A stretch of 64,000 nt of DNA from Pseudovibrio exalbescens DSM 16456 (GCF_000422785.1 NZ_KE383919.1:124001-188000), one strand, 5' to 3'. Shown: positions 46,430 to 55,822, numbered from the stretch's first letter. Notes: generated by a model from the sequence alone, not told the origin. Numbers and translations: made by a program.

Positions 46430-46457
46430 GTGTATACGTTCTACGCTAGGTAGTGGC

Positions 46458-46970
46458 TTATTCGACTGCCAACTGCTGCAGGCGTTCGCGAGAAATGGCA
46501 ACCATCTGCTCGCTCAAGGCATCGCCCCACTGTTTCGCTGCACCCATGGAAAGCGCGCTCAACTGGCCGCCGAGCTTTGCCAGTTTGGACCCGGCTTCCG
46601 TGTTGTAAAACTCGGCAATCTGCTTCAGTTCTTCCTCAGAGAAGCGACGTGCCCAAACTTCATAGATGATCTTGTCCAGTTCCGGACGTTCGGAGGCCAG
46701 CTCCAGCGCCACTTCATTCACCACCCGGTCAATCTCGGCGGTCATGGCCGGATTGGAGCGAATGAACAGGGCGCGGGTGCGCTCGGCAACGTCAGGCAAA
46801 ATATTGTCAAAGCCTTCAGTGGACCGAGTCGCAATGATGGCTTCACGGGCCGCATCCAGATGCGCTTCGGAAAAGCTTTCCTGAGCTACAGACGGCACGG
46901 ACAACAACGCAATGGCCAGTGCGGCTCCGGCAAGGCTCTTTCCAATCGCATTCAGTGATTTAACGAGCAT
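46458..46970 (-). CDS. DUF2059 domain-containing secreted protein
   Basis: The 170-residue product has a Sec signal (SLAGAALAIALLSVPSVAQE). The DUF2059 helical core is near the C-terminus: EVWARRFSEEELKQIAEFYN followed by TEAGSKLAKLGGQLS. DUF2059 proteins are periplasmic and uncharacterised. The ATG at 46970 has GGAG about 10 bases upstream; an upstream extension to 47030 would touch the rpiA stop. It is 59 bp after rpiA and before a terminator, so it is probably in an operon with rpiA. Confidence 0.9.
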   Translation of the reverse strand: MLVKSLNAIGKSLAGAALAIALLSVPSVAQESFSEAHLDAAREAIIATRSTEGFDNILPDVAERTRALFIRSNPAMTAEIDRVVNEVALELASERPELDKIIYEVWARRFSEEELKQIAEFYNTEAGSKLAKLGGQLSALSMGAAKQWGDALSEQMVAISRERLQQLAVE

Positions 46971-47029
46971 AATCGTAGCTCTCCCTCTCAAAAATGAATT
47001 CTTGATCCGCAGGTCTTGGGACCCGGGCA

Positions 47030-47731
47030 CTATCGCTCAATAATCTCGACCCGGTCATCGCCGGCAACATAAGCGCGCATGGCGAGATTGATAAAGAGCC
47101 CATTTTCGACAACCCCCGGAATATCATTCAGGCCTTTGGCAAATGCCTCTGGATCCGGAATGGTTCCCAAGTGGGCGTCGATGATGAAATTGCCGTTATC
47201 TGTTACAACGGGCGCTTCCGCCCCGCCTCTTAGTACCAACTCGCCGCTCAGTCCGTTGGTCTTCAGGTGCTGTTCCAGTTTAACTCGCGTTGCGCCCAAG
47301 CCAAACTGCACAACTTCAATAGGAAGTGGAAATTTGCCCAGCGTGTCCACAACTTTGCTGCGATCTGCGATTACCACCATGCGCGCCGAGGCCGTCGCGA
47401 TGATTTTTTCGCGCAACAGGGCAGCCCCGCCGCCCTTGATCAAGGCCAACTCATTGGCAATTTCATCGGCACCGTCGATGCACAGGTCCAACTCTGGGGT
47501 TTCATCCAGCGTGGTCAGCGGCACGCCAAGCTGATTGCACAGCTGAGCGCTGGCTTCAGATGCCGGCACACCAATGATGTCCAGCCCGGCCGCGACTTCC
47601 TTTGCCAGAAGCTTGATCAACTCGTTGACTGTGGAGCCAGATCCGATGCCCAACCGCATTCCGTTCCGGACTTCCTTCAAGGCCGCGGCTGCGGCCTCGC
47701 TTTTCAGTGCTGCACTCATTTGCGCGTTCAT
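47030..47731 (-). CDS. rpiA: Ribose-5-phosphate isomerase A
   Basis: The enzyme interconverts ribose 5-phosphate and ribulose 5-phosphate in the pentose phosphate pathway. The 233-residue protein shows the RpiA motifs: RLGIGSGSTVNELIKLL (phosphate loop), DLCIDGADEIANELALIKGG with the catalytic acidic residues, and AALLREKIIA. The ATG at 47731 follows a GGGA patch; a TTG and a second in-frame ATG nearby are alternatives. It is divergent from gph across about 220 bp. Confidence 0.95.
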   Translation of the reverse strand: MNAQMSAALKSEAAAAALKEVRNGMRLGIGSGSTVNELIKLLAKEVAAGLDIIGVPASEASAQLCNQLGVPLTTLDETPELDLCIDGADEIANELALIKGGGAALLREKIIATASARMVVIADRSKVVDTLGKFPLPIEVVQFGLGATRVKLEQHLKTNGLSGELVLRGGAEAPVVTDNGNFIIDAHLGTIPDPEAFAKGLNDIPGVVENGLFINLAMRAYVAGDDRVEIIER

Positions 47732-47953
47732 TCCCAATCGTTCCGGCCGATGATCGCAGGACGATCGCTGCGCAGCAGCGGTTTTTCCCGTCTCATATCA
47801 CCGCCTCATGCCCTGCCACGGGCTGCTTAACATGTCCATGCCGGTCGGCCAAGCGTGAAAAGAATCCCTGTGATCCGCGTTCACTGCAAATTGACAGGTC
47901 ATAAACTTTGGCTAGGTTGGCGCAGACAAATGGAACGACAACGAGCATTTTTT

Positions 47954-48628
47954 ATGACTAAACCGGTATTGGTATTCGATCTGGACGGCACCCTTGTCGA
48001 GACAATGGGTGACCTGACTGCATCGATGAATCACGTCCTTGTGGACGCAGGCTATGAAGCCATCGAAGCCGAGCGGGTCCGCACCATGGTTGGCGCTGGT
48101 GTGCGGGTACTGATCAGTCGTGGCTTGAAGGCCAACAAGGTTGAGCCAACTGATGAAGTGCTCGATCCGTTGCTGGCCAAGTTCATCCGCTACTACGAAG
48201 CGCATATTGCAGACCATTCCTACCCCTTCCCGGGGGCTCTGGATACGATCCGCCGTTTGCGCGAACAGGGCTGGAAGACGGCCATCTGCACCAACAAGCT
48301 GCACAAACTGGCCATGCCGCTGGTCAAGGCGTTGGAAATGGATGACCTGTTCGATGCCGTCGTTGGCGGCGACACCTTCTCCAAGAACAAGCCGGACGCC
48401 ATGCCGGTGTTTGGCGCCATCGACATGGCCGGAGGTACCGCTGAAGGCTCGATCTTCGTCGGCGACTCCCGCGCGGACATTCAGGCAGCACGCAACGCCA
48501 ACTTGCCTGTTATTGCCGTGGATTTTGGCTACACGGATGTACATGTCAGCGAACTCGGACCGGACGTGGTGATTTCTCACTACGACGAGTTGGAGGACGC
48601 TATCGAGAAGGTTCAGGAAAAAGCCTGA
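47954..48628 (+). CDS. gph: HAD-family phosphatase, phosphoglycolate phosphatase type
   Basis: The 224-residue HAD hydrolase has catalytic motif I VLVFDLDGTLVET at the N-terminus, motif II TAICTNKLHKLA, motif III Lys in FSKNKPDAMP and motif IV IFVGDSRADIQAARNA. The cap domain between residues 20 and 85 is helical, as in Gph, which removes 2-phosphoglycolate. The ATG at 47954 lies at the expected N-terminus; the frame extends further upstream without pattern. A very stable terminator follows at 48656. Confidence 0.9.
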   Translation: MTKPVLVFDLDGTLVETMGDLTASMNHVLVDAGYEAIEAERVRTMVGAGVRVLISRGLKANKVEPTDEVLDPLLAKFIRYYEAHIADHSYPFPGALDTIRRLREQGWKTAICTNKLHKLAMPLVKALEMDDLFDAVVGGDTFSKNKPDAMPVFGAIDMAGGTAEGSIFVGDSRADIQAARNANLPVIAVDFGYTDVHVSELGPDVVISHYDELEDAIEKVQEKA

Positions 48629-48655
48629 TCATCGCGTCTTTTCAGGCTTGAAGAC

Positions 48656-48698
48656 GGGCCGCATCCATCGCCCTGCGTGGCGTGGATGCGGCCCTTTT
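48656..48698 (+). terminator. Rho-independent terminator of gph
   Basis: GGGCCGCATCCA (48656-48667) and TGGATGCGGCCC (48683-48694) form a perfect 12-bp stem, followed by TTTT. A second stem, AAGCCTGA/TCAGGCTT (48621-48649), overlaps the stop codon just upstream. Confidence 0.92.
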
Positions 48699-48887
48699 CT
48701 TTTCCCGCGCTGTTTTCCAAGTGGAAGCACATCCCATCAGCGGCTATTCCGTAACGCTCGGCCCCGCCTCATCCCCTCATCCCAATCTGGCGGTACCCTA
48801 AAAATACATAGGCTCATTGCGACACCTCCCCCACCTCTGGTTATCCAGCGTCGTTTAAACTCGGCAGCGAGGCTTTGACCTACATTC

Positions 48888-48988
48888 GTCATCCCGCGCT
48901 TGACGCAGGATCCAGACGGGAAGTTGATCCACACGCCCTCACCAATAACTTTGGATCCCGGATCAGCGCTGCGCTTGTCCGGGATGAC
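48888..48988. repeat. 101-bp dispersed intergenic repeat, copy 1
   Basis: The copy starts GTCATCCCGCGCTTGACGC and ends GCGCTTGTCCGGGATGAC. The two ends are imperfect inverted repeats (GTCATCCCG...GGATCCAG facing TTGGATCCCGG...GGGATGAC), so the single strand can fold into a long hairpin. It differs from copies 2 and 3 at several positions. Confidence 0.85.
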
Positions 48989-49074
48989 ACCGGTGGCTGG
49001 GGCGGAAGCGGGAGGTCTCACAAACACCAGGCATCCAAAAAATGAGATCCAAAACTCCATCCACACACTCCACC

Positions 49075-49175
49075 GTCATCCCGCGCTTGACGCGGGATCC
49101 AGGCGGGCAGTTGGTCCACACGCTCCCACCAATAACTCTGGATCCCGGATCAGCGCTGCGCTTGTCCGGGATGAC
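49075..49175. repeat. 101-bp dispersed intergenic repeat, copy 2
   Basis: Same length and ends as copy 1, starting 187 bp after it. Main differences: GCGGGATCCAGGCGGGCAG in place of GCAGGATCCAGACGGGAAG, and CTCTGGATCCC in place of CTTTGGATCCC. Confidence 0.85.
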
Positions 49176-49286
49176 AGCTGTACGGAGCAGTGGTGACCAT
49201 AGAGAACGCCAGACACCGCAACCTCGCCGGGCCGCGTCGCCGTCCAGCGTCCTTGAGACCCGACAGCGAAGCTTTGCCCTACATTC

Positions 49287-49387
49287 GTCATCCCGCGCTT
49301 GACGCGGGATCCAGGCGGGCAGTTGATCCACACGCCCTCACCGGCAACTCTGGATCCCGGATCAGCGCTGCGCTTGTCCGGGATGAC
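49287..49387. repeat. 101-bp dispersed intergenic repeat, copy 3
   Basis: Starts 212 bp after copy 2 and has identical ends and length. Its 5' flank matches that of copy 1 for about 40 bp (CAGCGA.GCTTTG..CTACATTC). Confidence 0.85.
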
Positions 49388-49580
49388 AGCGATGGTTCTG
49401 CCCTACAAAATCCGCCCCTCATAAGCCACGGGGCCAAAGTCGTGCCCGAATTCTTCGAAAAAAAGCCATAGAGGGCGCGCAAAAACTCCGCACAAGCTCG
49501 TCATAAGGCAGTCCTGAGGCCGCCGTGTCGCGGTGTACCGCGCCATGCGCCCCCTTAGGATTGAGTGAGTCCACAAATTT

Positions 49581-50885
49581 ATGGTCAGAACCTATCTCGT
49601 TCCCCTTATGGCAATCATCGTCGCCGCAGCATGCATGCAGGTTGCAAGCTCGGCCATGATGACTTTCGTGCCGCTTTTTGTGGGTGCCCATGGCGGCGAT
49701 ACCGCAGAAGTTGGCCTGCTTGCCGCGGCCTACTCTCTCGGGTTCATGGGGGGATGCCTGCGCGGGCTGAAGATCATCAACCGCGTCGGGTACATCAGGG
49801 CGTTCGCCGCTGGCGCCGGCTTGACCGCGATCATGATCCTTCTGGCTCGCAGCACGGACAACCTCATGATCTGGGCCGGTCTGCGTTTTGTCATGGGTGG
49901 TGCCGTGGCCATGTTGTTCTCAGCAGCCGATGCCTGGCTCAGTGTTGCCACGCCGGATGCGGTGCGCGGCCGCATTCTTTCCATCAACTCTCTGGCGGTT
50001 GGCCTGATGGCGATCCTGTCCCAAGTGCTGATTTTCCAGTTTGCAACAGATGACCAGCTGCTTTTGGACATCATGCTGCTGCTAAGCCTCTGTGCCATCG
50101 TCCTTTTGTGCCTGACCCGGTCTGTGCCACCCGTGACCGAAGCCAAAAGCCGCCTGTCCTTTCGCGAGGTCCTGAGGGAGGTTCCGGTTGCTGTCACCGG
50201 AGCTTTCGTTGCGGGAGCGATCACCACGAGCTTTCTGACCGTGGTGCCCTTCGCCTTGTCTGATGCCGGCGTGACGGCCGGAACTACAGCGTTTCTCGTT
50301 GCCCAACTCTATGTGGGCCGTCTCCTGTTTCAATGGCCGGTTGGTGCGCTGTCCGACACCATGGATCGTCGTTTCCTGATCCTTGGCTGCGCAATAATCA
50401 TATGCGTTCTGACCACATTGTATCTGGCGGCCGATCCGTTCAAACACTGGCAGGTGGCCAATGGCTCACAAGACGGGCTGTTCACCATTTTGGCCGTTCT
50501 CTTGATCATTCTCGGGGGATTGAGCTTTCCGCTTTATTCCCTGTGCCTTGCCCATGGGTTCGAGTTCAAGGTCGACAACGGACCTGCCCTGTCGACTTAT
50601 TTGCTGTTCGTCTGGGCGCTCGGCAGCGTCATCGGACCTCTGGCCATCAGCGCCATGGCGCCTGTGTTTCCAGATACGGCAGCCCCGCTTCTGGCAGCTG
50701 TTCTGTCCGGATTGCTGGCGGCCTTTACCCTGTGGCGTCTGCACAAGCGCCCCTCGCAAAAACCGGAGTTGGAACTGTCCTACACCAGTTACCCCAGTGC
50801 CGGACTTGGTGTTGCCCCTGAAACCGTGGCCAATGCGCTGGAAAGCGCGTCACCAACCTGTCATCCTTTGGAAAAACCTCAATAA
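49581..50885 (+). CDS. Major facilitator superfamily transporter
   Basis: This 434-residue membrane protein has 12 hydrophobic helices. The N-terminal half contains LFVGAHGGDTAEVGLLAAAY, a pattern seen in YcaD/MFS proteins, and the short loop CLRGLKIINRVGYIRAFA. The second half begins VAVTGAFVAGAITTSFLTVV. The C-terminus is a soluble tail of about 45 residues. Substrate unknown. The ATG at 49581 has only a weak ribosome site. It lies between the repeat region and tRNA-Val. Confidence 0.88.
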   Translation: MVRTYLVPLMAIIVAAACMQVASSAMMTFVPLFVGAHGGDTAEVGLLAAAYSLGFMGGCLRGLKIINRVGYIRAFAAGAGLTAIMILLARSTDNLMIWAGLRFVMGGAVAMLFSAADAWLSVATPDAVRGRILSINSLAVGLMAILSQVLIFQFATDDQLLLDIMLLLSLCAIVLLCLTRSVPPVTEAKSRLSFREVLREVPVAVTGAFVAGAITTSFLTVVPFALSDAGVTAGTTAFLVAQLYVGRLLFQWPVGALSDTMDRRFLILGCAIIICVLTTLYLAADPFKHWQVANGSQDGLFTILAVLLIILGGLSFPLYSLCLAHGFEFKVDNGPALSTYLLFVWALGSVIGPLAISAMAPVFPDTAAPLLAAVLSGLLAAFTLWRLHKRPSQKPELELSYTSYPSAGLGVAPETVANALESASPTCHPLEKPQ

Positions 50886-50940
50886 AATCACAGGGGAACA
50901 ACTTTTTTGGATTTCTTTTGGGAAAAACTGCAGTGGAGGC

Positions 50941-50969
50941 TTGCGCTCTCAAATCAAACCGCCTAAATA
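50941..50969 (+). promoter_or_regulatory. Sigma-70-type promoter for tRNA-Val
   Basis: TTGCGC (50941-50946), a 17-bp spacer and TAAATA (50964-50969) stand 38 bp before tRNA-Val. The same spacing and the same -10 are found upstream of tRNA-Gln. Confidence 0.6.
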
Positions 50970-51006
50970 CGCCTCCAACGACGACGCGCCGCACGGCGCA
51001 AAGGTC

Positions 51007-51082
<76 letters not shown>

Positions 51083-51202
51083 TTCTCTCCCCACCAAAAA
51101 ATTGTCGTTCTCACGTTACCTCAAAAGCGTGTTTGCATGCGTTCGCTCTTGCGTCAAATCCCTGTTTTGTGCATTACAACGCAAACCTAACGCATTTCGA
51201 GA

Positions 51203-51424
51203 GTGATTGTTTTGGCATCCCAAAAGAAGAGCCGATCAGAACAGGTGTTCTTGTTCTGCGGCATGCTGTTCGGCCTGTGCACCCTGATTTTCGCAGCTTT
51301 GGTTTTTGTTCAGATCGTCTTGTATGGAGGCCCGAACTTCAAGGTTGCCGCCGCCCTCGCGGTTGTGATTGGCCTGCCTGCTTTGATCTATCAACGGCTG
51401 AAAGCACCACACCCGGAGAGCTGA
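51203..51424 (+). CDS. Small membrane protein, unknown function
   Basis: No family recognised. The 73-residue product has two hydrophobic helices: VFLFCGMLFGLCTLIFAALV (about 15-34) and AAALAVVIGLPALIY (about 49-63), with a basic N-terminus (SQKKSRSEQ) and a short polar C-terminus. Start GTG at 51203; a TTG three codons later is an alternative. It stands alone between tRNA-Val and trpB. The amphipathic two-helix pattern and clean codon use favour a real gene. Confidence 0.6.
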   Translation: MIVLASQKKSRSEQVFLFCGMLFGLCTLIFAALVFVQIVLYGGPNFKVAAALAVVIGLPALIYQRLKAPHPES

Positions 51425-51510
51425 TCCCTTGAAATGAGTTAGGGCGGCACACTGGCCGCCCCGTTGTCCTGCGAAAAACCGTGCAGGAAAGTCCATATGC
51501 ATACAAGGCC

Positions 51511-52725
51511 CTAGAGGGGATAGTCTTCCCCATGGCCGAAGTTGTCGGTGACGTAGTCCAGGTCTTTATCCCCGCGCCCCGACAAGTTCACAAGGATGGT
51601 TTCTCCCGCATGTGTCGCTGCCATTTTCATGGCATAGGCCACAGCATGACTGCTCTCCAAAGCCGGGATAATCCCCTCCAGACGAGACAGTGCATAAAAC
51701 GCCTGCAAGGTTTCCTCATCTGTAGCTGAGCCATATTTTGCCCGGCCGATTTCATGAAGATGAGAGTGCTCCGGTCCAACTCCCGGATAATCAAGCCCCG
51801 ACGCGATCGAGTGCACCGGCGCCGGTTCACCATTGGCATCCGTCAAAACCAGGCATTTGAACCCGTGAATCTGGCCGGGCTGGCCAAAGGTGATTGTCGC
51901 CGCGTGGTCCCCTTCCTTCGGGCCTTTCCCCATCGGCTCAACACCGTGAAGTTGCACCGTATCGTCATCGACAAAGCCGGAAAACAGTCCCATGGCGTTG
52001 GAGCCTCCACCCACGCAGGCCACCACGTGATCGGGAAGATTGCCAGTCATTTCAATGAATTGTTCGCGAGCTTCAACGCCGATGATCTGTTGGAAGTCTC
52101 GAACCATCTTCGGAAAAGGATGTGGCCCAACGACAGACCCAATGGCATAAATGGCTTCTTCCGTCTGGCCCAGATAGGATTCAAACGCTGAATCCACGGC
52201 CTCTTTCAAGGTTCGCGCACCGAAGCTCACTGGTACAACCGTTGCCCCAAGAAGCTTCATTCGCTTCACGTTCGGGTGCTCCTTGGCGATGTCCACCTCG
52301 CCCATGTGGATTTCACAGTCGAGCCCAAAGTAGGCCGCTGCCGTGGCCAGTGCGACCCCATGCTGGCCGGCTCCTGTTTCGGCGATCAGCTTCTTTTTGC
52401 CCATATGCTTGGCCAGCAAGGCTTCTGCCATGCAATGATTCAGCTTGTGAGCGCCAGAGTGGTTCAGGTCTTCACGCTTCAAGTAGATATTCGCGCCGCC
52501 CAACTTGGTAGAGAGGTTGCGGGCATGAGAGATTGGTGTCGGACGCCCCTGATAATGCTTTCGGATATAGCGCAGCTCGGCAATGTAGGAGGCATCACCA
52601 GAAATTCGCTCGTAAGCCTGCGCGATCTCCTTGAAATGCGGCTCCAGTTGCGGTGGCAGGAATGCCCCGCCATAATTGCCAAAATATCCATCCTTGTCAG
52701 GCACTTGCTTAAGATAGCCGCTCAT
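51511..52725 (-). CDS. trpB: Tryptophan synthase beta chain, stand-alone
   Basis: TrpB joins indole and serine to tryptophan with PLP. The 404-residue protein has [15 protein letters not shown] with the PLP Lys, [17 protein letters not shown] with the catalytic Glu, the PLP phosphate loop [17 protein letters not shown], and [18 protein letters not shown]. These match type 1 TrpB. The ATG at 52725 has GGGGA just upstream. There is no trpA or trpC next to it, unlike the usual operon, so this may be a second trpB or one that works without the alpha subunit (for instance indole salvage). Confidence 0.88.
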   Translation of the reverse strand: MSGYLKQVPDKDGYFGNYGGAFLPPQLEPHFKEIAQAYERISGDASYIAELRYIRKHYQGRPTPISHARNLSTKLGGANIYLKREDLNHSGAHKLNHCMAEALLAKHMGKKKLIAETGAGQHGVALATAAAYFGLDCEIHMGEVDIAKEHPNVKRMKLLGATVVPVSFGARTLKEAVDSAFESYLGQTEEAIYAIGSVVGPHPFPKMVRDFQQIIGVEAREQFIEMTGNLPDHVVACVGGGSNAMGLFSGFVDDDTVQLHGVEPMGKGPKEGDHAATITFGQPGQIHGFKCLVLTDANGEPAPVHSIASGLDYPGVGPEHSHLHEIGRAKYGSATDEETLQAFYALSRLEGIIPALESSHAVAYAMKMAATHAGETILVNLSGRGDKDLDYVTDNFGHGEDYPL

Positions 52726-52902
52726 TGTTTCCCCACGTTTCATGTCAGTTCGATCAAGTCTATCTGGAAAGCGAAGATCCCCGGCTCGGCTGGCCTGATC
52801 CTGCATGTTCCTTATCGACTCTTCCGGGGATCATCATTGAACGTCAGCTTATGAGGCGCAATCGCGTATTTCTAACCAAAAGGATGAGGTTACAAACGCA
52901 AA

Positions 52903-52929
52903 GCCCTCCGGCGAATTTCGCCGGAGGGC
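52903..52929 (-). terminator. Rho-independent terminator of the downstream dppA paralogue
   Basis: A 27-nt hairpin with 13-bp arms (GCCCTCCGGCGAA/TTCGCCGGAGGGC) lies 28 bp past the stop at 52957. TTTGCGTTTG follows on the minus strand. Confidence 0.9.
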
Positions 52930-52956
52930 CACGAAAAACGAAGCGTTTTCCAGTTC

Positions 52957-54540
52957 TTACTTGATATCGACGCCGTAGAAGATGTGACCGCCGAACGGGT
53001 CGATCTTGTAGTTTTCGACGCGAACGCTGACCGGCTCAGACACAACAGAGTGAGCGATGGTCGCCCATGGAGCCTGCTCCTTGAAGATCTCCTGTGCCTG
53101 CTTGTAAAGCTCGGTACGCTCTTCCGGATCGGCCGTGATCTTGGCTTTCTGGATCAGCTCCTCGAATGGCTCATGGCACCACTGTGCACGGTTAGAGCCA
53201 CCAACAGCATCACAACCAAGCAGAACTGCGAGGAAGTTGTCCGGGTCACCATTGTCGCCTGTCCAGCCCAGAAGTACGGCCCCATCGCGATCCAGTTCCT
53301 TGGAGCGCTTCAGGTATTCACCCCATTCGTAGGAGACGATTTCAACGTCCACGCCGATCTTGGAGAAATCTTCCTGAATGAGCTGTGCCATGCGGCGTGC
53401 ATTCGGGTTATACGGACGCTGAACCGGCATTGCCCAGACCTTCATGTCAAGATCAGTCACGCCTTCCGCTTCCAGCATGGCCTTGGCGGCTTCCGGATCA
53501 TACGGATCGTCTTCGATTTCCTCATTGTAAGACCAGATGGTTGGCGGAAGCGGGTTCTTTGCAACCTTACCAGCACCCTGGAACACGGCCTCAAGGATCG
53601 CATCCTTGTTGATGGCCATGTTCAGCGCCTTACGAACCTTCGGATTGTCAAATGGCGCCATTTGAGTGTTGTAGCCAAGGTAACCGACGTTCAGGCCTTC
53701 CTGCTGCATGAGGTTGATGCTGTCATCGCTCTTCATGGCTTCAAGGTCAGCCGGGTTCGGGAATGGCATCACGTGACACTCACCAGCCTTCAGCTTCTGG
53801 TAGCGGACAGAGGCATCCGGGGTAATCGCGAAGACCAGATTGTCGATTGGCGCTTTGCCAGCCCAGTATTCAGGGTTTGCCTGATAGCGAATGATGGCGT
53901 CTTTCTGGTAACCAACAAGCTGGAAAGGTCCGGTCCCGACCGGCTTCTGGTCAAACGCTTCCTTGTTGTCCATCATCTGCTCAGCGTATTCGGCAGAGTG
54001 GATGGACGCAAAGTCCATGGCCAGGTTCGCAATCATCGGCGCTTCTGGGCGGGACAGCTTGAACTTCACCGTGTAGTCGTCAACCTTTTCGATGGACTCG
54101 ATCAGGTCCGGCATGGACATGGCGTTGAAGTACTCATAGGTACCGCCGGAAACATCGTGATACGGGTGGTTTTCGTCATACTGGCGCATGAACGAAAAGA
54201 TTACGTCATCTGCATTGAAATCACGGGTGGGCGTGAAGGTGTCGGTTGTGTGGAACTTGACACCCTTGCGCAGATTGAAGGTGTATTCCTTACCGTCTTC
54301 GGAGACTTCCCAGCTTTCGGCAAGCGCAGGGACGATCTTGGTCGTGCCGCGCTCAAACTCGACTAGCTTGTTGAAGATCTGGCGGGAAGAAGCATCGAAC
54401 GTGGTGCCGGAAGTGTACAGCGACGGCGTGAAGCCTTCCGGAGACCCTTCAGAACAATAAACGAGCGTCTTGGCCATGCTTGGCGCAGCCATTACAACGG
54501 AAGCGGCCAGTACACTGCCAAGCAAAAATGATTTTTTCAT
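52957..54540 (-). CDS. dppA: Dipeptide-binding protein DppA, paralogue 1
   Basis: This 527-residue periplasmic peptide-binding protein belongs to family 5. It has a signal peptide (SFLLGSVLAASVVMAAPSMA), then the DppA start [20 protein letters not shown] and [19 protein letters not shown]. It is closely similar to the protein at 58709. It lies after dppF as the last gene of the cluster but is separated by a terminator and by about 450 bp of leader (54541-54994), so it probably has its own promoter. A terminator follows its stop. Two binding proteins presumably widen the range of peptides. Confidence 0.95.
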   Translation of the reverse strand: MKKSFLLGSVLAASVVMAAPSMAKTLVYCSEGSPEGFTPSLYTSGTTFDASSRQIFNKLVEFERGTTKIVPALAESWEVSEDGKEYTFNLRKGVKFHTTDTFTPTRDFNADDVIFSFMRQYDENHPYHDVSGGTYEYFNAMSMPDLIESIEKVDDYTVKFKLSRPEAPMIANLAMDFASIHSAEYAEQMMDNKEAFDQKPVGTGPFQLVGYQKDAIIRYQANPEYWAGKAPIDNLVFAITPDASVRYQKLKAGECHVMPFPNPADLEAMKSDDSINLMQQEGLNVGYLGYNTQMAPFDNPKVRKALNMAINKDAILEAVFQGAGKVAKNPLPPTIWSYNEEIEDDPYDPEAAKAMLEAEGVTDLDMKVWAMPVQRPYNPNARRMAQLIQEDFSKIGVDVEIVSYEWGEYLKRSKELDRDGAVLLGWTGDNGDPDNFLAVLLGCDAVGGSNRAQWCHEPFEELIQKAKITADPEERTELYKQAQEIFKEQAPWATIAHSVVSEPVSVRVENYKIDPFGGHIFYGVDIK

Positions 54541-54931
54541 AGTACGTCCCCAACTGATTGGTATTTTTCTCCAGATATCTATCTGGTGAGCAAAGCATCA
54601 CTCTCTCCGCGCCGCTTCGCATCCCAGACCAATCTGCCCCGCAATACCCGACCCTCACGCACCAAAGCTGCGCGTCGCGCCGTGCATTCCGGCCCCACTG
54701 ATATATATTGAAGGGGGAAATAGGTAAACACCTCATTGGGTAATTCAGGTATATTCTCCCTTTGCAGCGCAAAAACTCAGCCGATTTATATTGGATTTGG
54801 GCAGAGTTTCGTAAAATCGTGCCAACGAACTCGCGCAGCGGACGCGCCACAACTAACGGAAGAATCGATAGCTTCAGCCCGCTACTTTTCATGGAATCAG
54901 CCGTTGTGCTTGCCCACTGGATCGACACATG
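54541..54931. other. Gene-free gap upstream of dppA paralogue 1
   Basis: No convincing gene here. The middle (about 54690-54770, TGATATATATTGAAGGGGG and GGTATATTC) is AT-rich and likely holds a promoter for the 52957-54540 gene. An open frame on the minus strand extends from the signal peptide but has no ribosome site. Confidence 0.5.
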
Positions 54932-54960
54932 AAAAAGGCCGGCGGAATACCGCCAGCCTT
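54932..54960 (-). terminator. Rho-independent terminator of the dppBCDF operon
   Basis: AAGGCCGGCGG and CCGCCAGCCTT pair with one mismatch (about 54936-54960). On the minus strand TTTTTC follows, 35 bp past the dppF stop. Confidence 0.85.
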
Positions 54961-54994
54961 CAAAGGTTACTCTCAAGTCACACTCTCCCGGCAC

Positions 54995-55822
54995 CTATCC
55001 GGTGCGAGCCAGACGTTCCTTGATATGGGCAATGTCTGCTCTCGGCGTCGCGTTGAACAGGGTCTTGGTGTACTCGTGCTGAGGGTTATCGAACACTTCG
55101 TCCCGCGTGCCGTACTCAACGACCTCACCAAAATACATGACCATGACCTTGTCGGCGATGTAACGCACCACTGACAGATCGTGAGAGATGAACAGGTAAG
55201 TCAGGTTGAACTCTTCCTGAAGGTCGGCAAGCAGGTTCAGGATCTGCGCCTGAACAGACAGGTCCAGTGCCGATACCGGCTCATCCAGAATGAGCAGCTT
55301 CGGGTTCAGCATCAGCGCACGGGCGATGGCCACACGCTGCCGCTGGCCGCCCGAGAACATGTGCGGGTAGCGGTTGAAGTGCTCAGGGCCCAGACCAACC
55401 TTGACCAGCATTTCCATGGCCTTGTCGCGGCGCTCTTGCGCCGGAAGGTCGGTATTCAGCATCAAAGGCTCGGTAAGAACGTCACCAATACGCTGGCGCG
55501 GGTTCAGCGAGCCATATGGGTTCTGAAAAACGATCTGAACCTTGCTGCGCAGATCCGGCGTGATCTTTTGCTTGGCAATGTCAATTTTCTTGCCTTCAAT
55601 CAGAAGATCGCCATCTGTTGCCGGATCAATCAGGGTCAGGATACGGGCAAGCGTTGACTTGCCGCAGCCACTTTCCCCCACCACCGCCAGGGTCTTGCCG
55701 CGCTCGAGTTTGAAACTTATGCCCTTGAGCGCACGGGTTACGTTGACCTTGCCGAACATGCCTTCCTTGCTGCGATATTCACGCACAAGGTCGCGGGCTT
55801 CAAGAATGATATCCTCTGCCAT
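54995..55822 (-). CDS. dppF: Dipeptide ABC transporter ATP-binding protein DppF
   Basis: The 275-residue ATPase has Walker A AVVGESGCGKSTLARIL, Q-loop VFQNPYGSLNPRQRI, signature MFSGGQRQRVAIARALM and Walker B LLILDEPVSALDLSVQAQI. Its C-terminal oligopeptide-transporter segment is short but present (HEYTKTLFNATPRADIAH). The start overlaps the dppD stop by one base (TGATG). The last gene before a terminator; it partners DppD as the second ATPase of the importer. Confidence 0.95.
   Translation of the reverse strand: MAEDIILEARDLVREYRSKEGMFGKVNVTRALKGISFKLERGKTLAVVGESGCGKSTLARILTLIDPATDGDLLIEGKKIDIAKQKITPDLRSKVQIVFQNPYGSLNPRQRIGDVLTEPLMLNTDLPAQERRDKAMEMLVKVGLGPEHFNRYPHMFSGGQRQRVAIARALMLNPKLLILDEPVSALDLSVQAQILNLLADLQEEFNLTYLFISHDLSVVRYIADKVMVMYFGEVVEYGTRDEVFDNPQHEYTKTLFNATPRADIAHIKERLARTG

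Larger units (their letters stand above)
48699..49580. other. Repeat-containing intergenic region without genes
   Basis: This 880-bp stretch has no convincing gene. Its main content is three 101-bp repeats (listed separately). The sequence before copies 1 and 3 is also alike (CAGCGAGGCTTTGACCTACATTC versus CAGCGAAGCTTTGCCCTACA, partly), so the repeated unit is larger than 101 bp. Open frames running through it exist on both strands because the repeats are GC-rich and stop-poor. Confidence 0.7.

Noticed and set aside
45001-46449. 482-residue plus-strand frame opposite gor
   Set aside because: Antisense shadow of glutathione reductase; no own ribosome site or motifs.
48900-49482. Several 60-120-residue frames in the repeat region
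   Set aside because: They read through the 101-bp repeats in different phases and share only repeat-derived sequence.
52984-54366. 460-residue plus-strand frame opposite dppA
   Set aside because: Antisense to a clear DppA; no motifs.
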